Source: Streptomyces lomondensis (GTDB lineage: Bacteria > Actinomycetota > Actinomycetes > Streptomycetales > Streptomycetaceae). From it: a stretch of 64,000 nucleotides of DNA. Below, in pieces: positions 57,764 to 64,000 of this stretch (its first letter is position 1; each line of letters starts with the position of its first letter). The stretch spans positions 1 through 64,000 of the forward strand of contig NZ_BMWC01000011.1 in assembly GCF_014651035.1 (NCBI RefSeq). The letters run 5' to 3'. A program made the position numbers and the translations under genes. The notes beneath the pieces were generated by a model. The model had not been told where the DNA came from and ran no database searches. It saw only the letters and a list, made by a program, of their open reading frames with translations.

Positions 57764-58041
57764 TGCGAGACTCACTTCGAAATCACCTTCGACATCCTGG
57801 AAGAGGTACGCGCGAGGACACCGCCGCGAACGACTACGGCCCCAAGAAGGCGGCCTATGCCCAGGCGGGAGTCCCGGTGTACCTCGTCGCCGACCCGTAT
57901 GAGGGCACGTGCCACGTCTACACGCAGCCCCACAAAGGTGACTACGCGACCGTGACGAAGGTGCCCTTCGGTGACGAGGTCGACCTGACCGGCACCGTGG
58001 TCGGCCTCGTCCTCAAGGCCGACGAGTTCCCCCGCGACTGA
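57764..58041 (+). pseudogene. Uma2 family pseudogene
   Basis: Two pieces of an Uma2 gene in different frames. ETHFEITFDILEEVR (57767-57811) matches DTHWEIILDIVEQLR of the intact copy. Then, one frame over, ANDYGPKKAAYAQAGVPVYL and the rest continue to DEFPRD and TGA (58039-58041), matching the intact C-terminus. About 50 codons of the middle, including the active-site Asp and Glu, are deleted. The N-terminus is also missing. Confidence 0.75.
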
Positions 58042-58086
58042 CCCCGCCGAGCCCGTCGACCTCTCGCCGACCCCGCCGACCTCGCC

Positions 58087-59463
58087 CTACGCCGCCGGAG
58101 CCAGTTCCTCCCGCTGCTCCCGCGGCACGAACCGCACCCGTGGATGCCCGCCGTGCCAGCCGATCGACAGGCGCAGGTTGCCGACCCGGGCCAGGATCAG
58201 GCCGACCACGGCCGCGGCGACGACCGCCACCGCGCCGCCGGCCGCCAGGCCGACCCGAGCACCGTAGGTGTCGGTGATCCAGCCCACTATCGGGGCGCCG
58301 ACCGGGGAACCGCCGAGGAAGACCATCATGTAGAGGGCCATGACACGGCCGCGCATGGCCGGGTCCGTGGACATCTGGATGCTGGTGTTCGTCGTGACGT
58401 TGACCGTCATGCCGAACAGGCCCAGCGGGACCATGAGCAGCGCGAACATCCACAGCGCCGGCGTCGTCGCCGCCACGATCTCCAGCGCGCCGAAGACCAG
58501 GGCCGCCGCGATCAGCAGCCGCAGCCGGGCCGTGCCCCGCCGCGCCGCGAGCAGCGCGCCCGCGACCGAGCCGACCGCCATCAGCGTGTTGAACATGCTG
58601 TACGCGCCGGCGCCCGCGTGGAACACGTCGTCGGCGAAGGCGGAGAGGTAGACGGGGAAGTTGAAGGCGAACGTGCCGACGAAACCGACCAGGACGATCG
58701 GCCAGATCAGCTCCGGACGGCCGGTGACATAGCGCACGCCCTCCCGCAGCTGCCCCTTGCCGCGCGGGGCGCGTTCGACGACGTGCAGCTCGCGGGCGCG
58801 CATCAGCAGCAGGCCGGTGAGCGGCGCGATGAAGGACAGGCCGTTGAAGAGGAACGCGTAGCCCGTGCCGACGCCGGTGATCAGTATGCCCGCGACGGCG
58901 GGGCCGACCAGGCGGGCGGACTGGAAGTTCGCCGAGTTCAGGCTGACCGCGTTCTGGAGCTGGCCGGGACCGACCAGCTCGGAGACGAAGGACTGGCGGG
59001 CCGGGTTGTCGACGACGGTCGCGAGACCGACCGCGAAGGCGGCGACGTACACGTGCCACACCTGGACATGGCCGGTGAGGACGGCGACGGCGAGGGCGAG
59101 GGCGGTGAGGGCCATCGACGACTGCGTGACCAGCAGCGTGGGCCGCTTGCGCAGCCGGTCGACGAGGACACCGCCGTAGAGGCCGAAGAGCAGCATCGGC
59201 AGGAACTGCAGGGCGGTCGTTATGCCGACGGCGGCGGAGGAGCCGGTGAGGCTGAGGACCAGCCAGTCCTGGGCGATGCGCTGCATCCAGGTGCCGATGT
59301 TGGAGACGACCTGCCCCATGAAGAACAGGCGGTAGTTCCGCACCTTCAGGGAGGAGAACATCGAGGACTTGCGGGCGGGGCGCCCGGCGGGGGCGTCGGA
59401 GGTGGGCGGGGAGTCGTGGGGATCAGGTGCGGGGACGGAAGCTGCTCCGGGTCCCGAACTCAA
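58087..59463 (-). CDS. MFS transporter (EntS-like exporter)
   Basis: 458 aa with about 12 transmembrane helices. It starts with a Pro/Ser-rich cytoplasmic tail, then SSLKVRNYRLFFMGQVVSNI, GTWMQRIAQDWLVLSLTGSS, and the MFS loop motif near GVLVDRLRKRPTLLVTQSSM. The C-terminus is VLPREQREELAPAA-like. Start codon TTG at 59463 is unusual, but AAGGAGG lies eight bases upstream and no better start exists. The preceding MarR gene ends 27 bp before, so the two form an operon in which MarR likely controls this exporter. Confidence 0.9.
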   Translation of the reverse strand: MSSGPGAASVPAPDPHDSPPTSDAPAGRPARKSSMFSSLKVRNYRLFFMGQVVSNIGTWMQRIAQDWLVLSLTGSSAAVGITTALQFLPMLLFGLYGGVLVDRLRKRPTLLVTQSSMALTALALAVAVLTGHVQVWHVYVAAFAVGLATVVDNPARQSFVSELVGPGQLQNAVSLNSANFQSARLVGPAVAGILITGVGTGYAFLFNGLSFIAPLTGLLLMRARELHVVERAPRGKGQLREGVRYVTGRPELIWPIVLVGFVGTFAFNFPVYLSAFADDVFHAGAGAYSMFNTLMAVGSVAGALLAARRGTARLRLLIAAALVFGALEIVAATTPALWMFALLMVPLGLFGMTVNVTTNTSIQMSTDPAMRGRVMALYMMVFLGGSPVGAPIVGWITDTYGARVGLAAGGAVAVVAAAVVGLILARVGNLRLSIGWHGGHPRVRFVPREQREELAPAA

Positions 59464-59490
59464 AGGGTTCGCCTCCTTGCGACGTACGGC

Positions 59491-59928
59491 TTACAGATGC
59501 GCGAGCTTCTCCAGCACGGGGGCGGCGGCGCGGAGTTTCGCCCACTCGTCCTCGTCGAGGTTCTCCACCAGCGTGGCCAGGAACGCGTTCCGCTTGGCGC
59601 GGCTCTCCTCGAGCATCACTTCTGCCTGCTCGGTGCGCGTGACGACCTTCTGGCGCCGGTCCTCGGGGTGCGGCTCCAGCCGGACCAGCCCCTTGGCCTC
59701 CAGCAGCGCCACGATGCGGGTCATCGACGGCGGCTGCACGTGCTCCTTGCGGGCGAGCTCGCCCGGGGTGGCCCTGCCACACAGGGACAGGGTGCCGAGC
59801 ACCGACATCTCGGTGGGGCTGAGCGACTCGTCGACCCGCTGGTGCTTGAGCCGACGGGACAGCCGCATCACGGCGGAACGTAGGGAGTTCACGGCGGCTA
59901 CATCGTCGCCATGGCTGAGGTCCGGCAT
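59491..59928 (-). CDS. MarR family transcriptional regulator
   Basis: 145 aa, winged helix. Recognition segment LSPTEMSVLGTLSLCGRATP then VQPPSMTRIVALLEAKGLVR, and the wing HPEDRRQKVVTRTEQ. A small-molecule- or oxidant-responsive repressor of the downstream MFS gene (inference). ATG at 59928. The upstream region 59938-59960 contains TTAG...CTAA and an inner GTAA-CTCA-TTAC palindrome, a plausible self-operator. Confidence 0.92.
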   Translation of the reverse strand: MPDLSHGDDVAAVNSLRSAVMRLSRRLKHQRVDESLSPTEMSVLGTLSLCGRATPGELARKEHVQPPSMTRIVALLEAKGLVRLEPHPEDRRQKVVTRTEQAEVMLEESRAKRNAFLATLVENLDEDEWAKLRAAAPVLEKLAHL

Positions 59929-59937
59929 GTTCTTTAG

Positions 59938-59960
59938 CGTAACTCATTACTCTAACTAAG
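59938..59960. promoter_or_regulatory. AT-rich palindrome upstream of marR gene
   Basis: The sequence around 59936-59960 has GTAACTCATTAC (GTAA / TTAC) enclosed by TTAG and CTAA, about 10-30 bp upstream of the MarR start. It is unusually AT-rich for this genome. Candidate MarR operator overlapping the promoter. Confidence 0.45.
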
Positions 59961-60083
59961 GACCAGCGCTGACACACAGGAATGACCGTGACACCCGCCA
60001 CTGAACCGTGACATCACCCATATGGGTGATCCGGTAGCGGAACGCGACACACTGCACCGAAGGGTGCCGCGACCCTCATGGTC

Positions 60084-60311
60084 ATGGGGACCAGTGTGCT
60101 CAGCCTACGAATAGACCACGACCTGCTCGAACGGCTCCGGCACCATGCCGCGAAAAGGGGAATGAGCGTCCAGGACTATGTCGTCCGGACGCTCATCCGA
60201 GATGACTTCGACGAACGGTTCCAGACCGCCGTCGAGGAGACGGAGAGGTTCTACGGCTCGTCCGACTCCGGCGACGAGGATCAGGTCAGGCCCAGTGCCG
60301 GCATCAGGTAG
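60084..60311 (+). CDS. ribbon-helix-helix (CopG/Arc-like) protein
   Basis: 75 aa. The RHH core MGTSVLSLRIDHDLLERLRH then GMSVQDYVVRTLIRDDFDER (strand, helix 1, helix 2) is typical of small DNA-binding antitoxin-like or regulatory proteins. No toxin gene is adjacent. I take ATG at 60084; ATG at 60078 adds two residues. The 3' end overlaps the convergent NCS2 permease gene by 31 nt. Confidence 0.82.
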   Translation: MGTSVLSLRIDHDLLERLRHHAAKRGMSVQDYVVRTLIRDDFDERFQTAVEETERFYGSSDSGDEDQVRPSAGIR

Positions 60312-61732
60312 TAGAAGGCGAACACCGCCGCCACCGCGTACATCGCCGACGGCACCTCCCGGCCCCGCCCGGCCGCGAGGCGCAGCACCACGAAGGTGAT
60401 GAAGCCCATGCCGATGCCGTTCGTGATCGAGTAGGTGAACGGCATCATCAGCATCGTCACGAAGGCCGGGATCGCGATCGTGTAGTCGGCCCAGTCGATC
60501 TCCTTCACCGACCCGGCCAGGATCAGGAAGCCGACCGCGACCAGGGCCGGGGTGGCCGCCTGGGACGGGACCATCGTGGCGATCGGGGTCAGGAAGAGCG
60601 CGACGGCGAAGAGACCGCCGGTGACGACGTTCGCGAGGCCGGTCCGGGCGCCCTCGCCGACCCCGGCCGTGGACTCGACGAAGGCCGTGGTGGCCGAGGA
60701 CGAGCTGGCACCACCCGCGGCGACCGCGAGGCCGTCGACGAACAGCACCTTGTTGATGCCGGGCATCTGACCCTGCGCGTCGGTCAGCTTCGCCTCGTCG
60801 GAGACGCCCATGATCGTGCCCATCGCGTCGAAGAAGCACGACAGCAGCACGGTGAAGACGAAGAGCACGCCGGTCAGCGCGCCGACCTTGTCGAAGCCGC
60901 CGAACAGGCTGACCTGGCCGATCAGCCCGAAGTCGGGGCTCGCGACCGGGTTGCCGGGCCACTTGGGCGTGGTCAGGCCCCAGCTCGGCACCTTCGCCAC
61001 CGCGTTGATGACCACCGCGACGACCGTCATGGCGACGATCGAGATCAGGATCGCGCCGGAGACCTTGCGCACGATGAGCGCGAGGGTCAGCAGGACGCCC
61101 AGGACGAAGACCAGCACGGGCCAGCCGTTCAGATGCCCGTCGCCGCCGAGCTGGAGCGGGACGGTGGTCTGGGCGGCGTCCGGGATCCGCGAGACGAAGC
61201 CGGCGTCGACGAGCCCGATCAGCATGATGAACAGGCCGATGCCGATGGAGATGGCCTTGCGCAGCCCGTAGGGCACGGCGTTCATGACGCGCTCGCGCAG
61301 ACCCGTCGCGACCAGCAGCATGACGACGAACCCGGCGAGGACCACCATGCCCATCGCGTCCGGCCAGGACATGCGCGGGGCAAGCTGGAGGGCGACCACC
61401 GAGTTCACGCCGAGGCCGGCGGCGAGCGCGATCGGCACGTTGCCGATGACGCCCATGAGGAGGGTGGTGAGCGCGGCCGTGAGGGCGGTCGCGGTGACCA
61501 GCTGCCCGTTGTCGAGCTGGTGGCCGTACATGTCCTTCGCGCTGCCGAGGATGATCGGGTTCAGCACGATGATGTAGGCCATCGCGAAGAAGGTGGCGAG
61601 CCCGCCCCGGACCTCGCGGGGCAGGGTGCTGCCCCGCTCGGAGATCCGGAAGAAGCGGTCGAGTGCGCCGTACGTGCGCCCGGCTCCCGGCTGTTCAGGG
61701 GCGGGGACCTTGGCGGGAGCCGAGGAGGACAT
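60281..61732 (-). CDS. NCS2 family purine/xanthine permease (AzgA-like)
   Basis: 483 aa, 12-14 transmembrane helices of the NCS2/azaguanine-like family. Segments include TFFAMAYIIVLNPIILGSAK, LAAGLGVNSVVALQLAPRMS (Asn-rich conserved loop), SSATTAFVESTAGVGEGART and KEIDWADYTIAIPAFVTMLM. Imports purine bases such as hypoxanthine/guanine by proton symport (family knowledge). ATG at 61732. Convergent with the RHH gene and divergent from the DUF2530 gene. Confidence 0.93.
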   Translation of the reverse strand: MSSSAPAKVPAPEQPGAGRTYGALDRFFRISERGSTLPREVRGGLATFFAMAYIIVLNPIILGSAKDMYGHQLDNGQLVTATALTAALTTLLMGVIGNVPIALAAGLGVNSVVALQLAPRMSWPDAMGMVVLAGFVVMLLVATGLRERVMNAVPYGLRKAISIGIGLFIMLIGLVDAGFVSRIPDAAQTTVPLQLGGDGHLNGWPVLVFVLGVLLTLALIVRKVSGAILISIVAMTVVAVVINAVAKVPSWGLTTPKWPGNPVASPDFGLIGQVSLFGGFDKVGALTGVLFVFTVLLSCFFDAMGTIMGVSDEAKLTDAQGQMPGINKVLFVDGLAVAAGGASSSSATTAFVESTAGVGEGARTGLANVVTGGLFAVALFLTPIATMVPSQAATPALVAVGFLILAGSVKEIDWADYTIAIPAFVTMLMMPFTYSITNGIGMGFITFVVLRLAAGRGREVPSAMYAVAAVFAFYYLMPALGLT

Positions 61733-61849
61733 GTCTTGGTGGTTCCTACGAAGAGAAGTGGTCAGACACAAACCGTTTCAGTATGAACATATAAGGCCCC
61801 GAACGGCCATCTCCGCGCGTAGACGTGATCGCCTCGTAAGCTGTCCCTC

Positions 61850-62134
61850 ATGGCAGGCTTTTTCTCGGGATCACCCCGACACGAGGCTCCGGAGCCCCTG
61901 GAGGGTCCCGTGGTGGCCACCGTCGTCGGCGGCACGATCATCTGGTTCGTGCTGTTCCTGGTGCAGCTGCCCTTCTACGGCTGGTTCGAGGACCACGGTC
62001 ACACCTGGTGGGTGTGGACCTGCCTGGCCGGGGCCGGGCTCGGCCTCATCGGCATCTGGTACGTCCGCAGGCGCGACGCCGCGATCAAGCGGGCCGCCGC
62101 CCAGGAGACGACCCCGGCACCGTCGGCCGACTGA
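61850..62134 (+). CDS. DUF2530 domain membrane protein
   Basis: 94 aa with two transmembrane segments (VVGGTIIWFVLFLVQLPFY and WTCLAGAGLGLIGIWYVRRR). Matches DUF2530, a short actinobacterial membrane protein of unknown function. ATG at 61850 (context CCCTCATGG, weak ribosome site). Followed by the methyltransferase gene 155 bp downstream; not clearly an operon. Confidence 0.9.
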   Translation: MAGFFSGSPRHEAPEPLEGPVVATVVGGTIIWFVLFLVQLPFYGWFEDHGHTWWVWTCLAGAGLGLIGIWYVRRRDAAIKRAAAQETTPAPSAD

Positions 62135-62288
62135 GCTGCTCCCTAGGGCTGCCCCGTACCGCTGCCCGTACGGCTCTCCTCCGTACGGCTCCTCCGGCGA
62201 GAAAGGCTCCCCCCGCGTCCCTACGCTCGAAGAAGCGGCGGCGCGGCCGGCGCGTGGAACCGCAGCCGAACGGGTGAGGAGCGCAGCC

Positions 62289-63134
62289 ATGACGAACGGG
62301 AACGGCTCGGCCGAGGCCGACCGCACGCTGAAGGCCAAGCACCGGGCGATGTGGGCCCAGGGCGACTACCCGTCCCTGGCCGCCGAGGTCATCTCCGAGC
62401 TGGGCCCGGTCCTGGTCGAGGCGTGCGGGGTGCGCTCGGGGCAGCGGGTGCTGGACGTGGGCGCCGGCACCGGCAACGCCGCGATCCCGGCGGCCCTGGC
62501 CGGTGCGGAGGTGGTCGCCTCCGACCTCACCCCCGAGCTGTTCGAGGCCGGCCGGCGCGTGGCCGAGGAGCGGGGCGCGCGCCTCACCTGGCAGGAGGCC
62601 GACGCCGAGGCGCTGCCCTTCGGCGACGCGGAGTTCGACACCGTGCTCTCCTGCGTCGGCGTCATGTTCGCCCCGCACCACCAGCGGGCCGCCGACGAAC
62701 TCGTCCGGGTCTGCCGGCCGGGCGGCACGATCGGGCTGCTGAGCTGGACACCCCAGGGCTTCATCGGCCGGATGTTCGCCACGCTGAAGCCGTACGCCCC
62801 ACCGCCCCCGCCGGGCGCGCAGCCGCCCCCGCTGTGGGGCGACGAGGACCATGCGCGCGCGCTCCTCGGCGACCGGGTCACGGACGTCCGCGCCGAGCGC
62901 CGCACCGTCCGGGTCGACCGCTTCGCCACGCCCGAGATGTTCCGCGACTACTTCAAGGAGCGCTACGGCCCCACCATCACCGTCTACAAGAACATCGCCG
63001 GCGACCCCGACCGCGTCGCCGCCCTGGACCGCGACCTGGTGGCCCTCGCCCGCGACGCCGACCTCGGGACCGGGCAGGGCGGGACGGTCATGGACTGGGA
63101 GTACCTGCTGCTGACCGCCCGCCGGGCCGGCTGA
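62289..63134 (+). CDS. class I SAM-dependent methyltransferase (UbiE-like)
   Basis: 281 aa. Motif I RVLDVGAGTGNAAIPAALAG, motif II region VASDLTPELFEAGRRVAEER, post motif DAEFDTVLSCVGVMFAPHHQ, then ADELVRVCRPGGTIGLLSWT. UbiE/COQ5-like small-molecule methyltransferase, substrate unknown. ATG at 62289 follows GAGGAG by seven bases. Stand-alone. Confidence 0.92.
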   Translation: MTNGNGSAEADRTLKAKHRAMWAQGDYPSLAAEVISELGPVLVEACGVRSGQRVLDVGAGTGNAAIPAALAGAEVVASDLTPELFEAGRRVAEERGARLTWQEADAEALPFGDAEFDTVLSCVGVMFAPHHQRAADELVRVCRPGGTIGLLSWTPQGFIGRMFATLKPYAPPPPPGAQPPPLWGDEDHARALLGDRVTDVRAERRTVRVDRFATPEMFRDYFKERYGPTITVYKNIAGDPDRVAALDRDLVALARDADLGTGQGGTVMDWEYLLLTARRAG

Positions 63135-63266
63135 CAGGCGGAACGGCACCAGGGTCCGACGACGTACAACTGCCGTACGACCACGGCATGAAGTCGGTCC
63201 TTCCCAGGTCGGATCTTCCCCGCATTCGGCAGGTGAACCCGCAAATCCGCACGTACCGTCGAATGC
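63135..63266. other. 132-bp intergenic region upstream of P-type ATPase
   Basis: It contains the short direct repeat CGTACAACTGCCGTACGAC-like at ~63163-63180 (GTAC / CGTACGAC). No small gene seen. Confidence 0.3.
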
Positions 63267-64000
63267 ATGACGCATCTCGACGCGGGTGCCCGGCCCGACT
63301 CCGCGCGGCCGGCGACGGTCACCTCACGCGAGACCGGACTGACCAGCGCTCAGGTCGCCGAACGGGTGGAGCGCGGCCAGGTCAACGACGTGCCGGTGCG
63401 CAGCAGCCGCTCCACTGTCGACATCGTCCGCGCCAACGTCTTCACCCGCTTCAACGCGATCATCGGCGTGCTCTGGCTGATCATGCTGGTCGTAGCGCCG
63501 ATCCAGGACAGCCTGTTCGGCTTCGTGATCCTCGCCAACACCGGCATCGGGATCATCCAGGAGTGGCGGGCGAAGAAGACGCTGGACTCGCTCGCGCTGA
63601 TCGGTGAGGTGCGTCCCACCGTCCGCCGGGACGGGGCCTCCGGCGACGTCAGCACCTCCGAGATCGTCCTCGACGACCTGATCGAGATCGGCCCGGGCGA
63701 CAAGGTCGTCGTCGACGGCGTCTGTGTCGAGGCCGACGGGCTGGAGATCGACGAGTCGCTGCTCACCGGCGAGGCCGACCCGGTGGTCAAGCGCCCCGGC
63801 GATCAGGTGATGTCCGGCAGCTTCGTGGTCGCGGGCGGCGGGGCCTTCCAGGCCACCAAGGTCGGCCGTGAGGCGTACGCCGCGCAGCTCGCCGAGGAGG
63901 CGTCCCGGTTCACCCTCGTCCACTCCGAGCTGCGCTCCGGCATCTCCACGATCCTCAAGTACGTCACGTGGATGATGGTCCCCACCGCGATCGGCCTGAT
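63267..64000 (+). CDS. cation-translocating P-type ATPase (5' part, runs off the window)
   Basis: 244 codons visible, no stop. The cytoplasmic start MTHLDAGARPDSARP leads to a cation-ATPase N-terminal segment (GLTSAQVAERVERGQVNDVP), helices M1-M2 (RFNAIIGVLWLIMLVVAPIQ and FGFVILANTGIGIIQEWRAK), the actuator domain with IDESLLTGEADPVVKRPGDQ (TGEA loop), and the beginning of M3 (LKYVTWMMVPTAIGL). The phosphorylated DKTGT motif lies beyond the window. Resembles MgtA/HAD-IC-type actinobacterial pumps. ATG at 63267. Confidence 0.85.
   Translation, partial: MTHLDAGARPDSARPATVTSRETGLTSAQVAERVERGQVNDVPVRSSRSTVDIVRANVFTRFNAIIGVLWLIMLVVAPIQDSLFGFVILANTGIGIIQEWRAKKTLDSLALIGEVRPTVRRDGASGDVSTSEIVLDDLIEIGPGDKVVVDGVCVEADGLEIDESLLTGEADPVVKRPGDQVMSGSFVVAGGGAFQATKVGREAYAAQLAEEASRFTLVHSELRSGISTILKYVTWMMVPTAIGL

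Overview
The window is a piece of a Streptomyces chromosome. GC content is very high throughout, GTG starts and 4-nt stop/start overlaps are common, and there are genus-typical genes: a DmdR1-type iron regulator, FemX, a CebR-box cellulase, ECF sigma and anti-sigma genes, and a DUF2530 protein. From memory, the order EF-hand / STAS / sigma / anti-sigma / purU / SCO4402-family / dmdR1 / SIS / PAS / citrate synthase / pdxH resembles the S. coelicolor SCO4411-SCO4387 core region, so most of the left half is ordinary core chromosome. No rRNA, tRNA, CRISPR array, prophage or complete transposase gene was seen.

Layout. 1-6.4 kb: an anti-sigma-like ATPase, then an acyl-CoA catabolic block (two acyl-CoA dehydrogenases and an amidohydrolase) divergent from an acyl-CoA ligase, with two matching palindromic operators between them, then a four-EF-hand protein. 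6.5-16 kb: STAS antagonist, ECF sigma factor with a translationally coupled zinc-finger anti-sigma gene (frameshifted near its end), purU, a lipoprotein binding protein, a proline-rich membrane protein and an XRE/TPR regulator. 16-24 kb: a primase-polymerase-like protein, an ABC exporter pair, an alpha/beta-hydrolase lacking the nucleophilic serine, a structured intergenic RNA candidate, dmdR1, a SIS protein and a PAS/GAF sensor.

24.2-26.1 kb is the most distinctive accessory locus. It holds an IscB-type RNA-guided endonuclease with intact RuvC and HNH residues, preceded by a tiled series of hairpins that looks like its omega-RNA, and no transposase. Immediately after it lies a promoter overlapping the iscB stop codon. 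That promoter drives a leader with a 15-nt Shine-Dalgarno sequence, a 12-codon ORF and a long attenuator-like hairpin in front of a HIT-family gene.

26.9-30 kb: citrate synthase, pdxH and a TetR regulator. 30-38 kb is a minus-strand operon of the acyclic-terpene / branched acyl-CoA type (TIGR03084 protein, AtuA, carboxyltransferase, biotin carboxylase, acyl-CoA dehydrogenase, CoA ligase remnant, enoyl-CoA hydratase, TetR). It is decaying: the first gene carries an in-frame TAA and the CoA ligase is a deletion remnant. 38-54 kb: a TetR / imine-reductase pair with twin operators, serC, a large FAD/Fe-S oxidoreductase, femX, an EamA exporter, a SUMF1-domain protein, a GH5 cellulase under a CebR box, a DrrAB-like ABC pair with divergent TetR, a secreted protein, a methyltransferase and an SGNH hydrolase. 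54-64 kb: nucleotidyltransferase, Uma2 protein and a decayed Uma2 copy 2 kb away, aldo/keto reductase, thpR, a MarR-MFS pair, RHH protein, NCS2 permease, DUF2530, methyltransferase, and a P-type ATPase running off the right edge. A ~23-bp dispersed element occurs five times, each time just after a stop codon.
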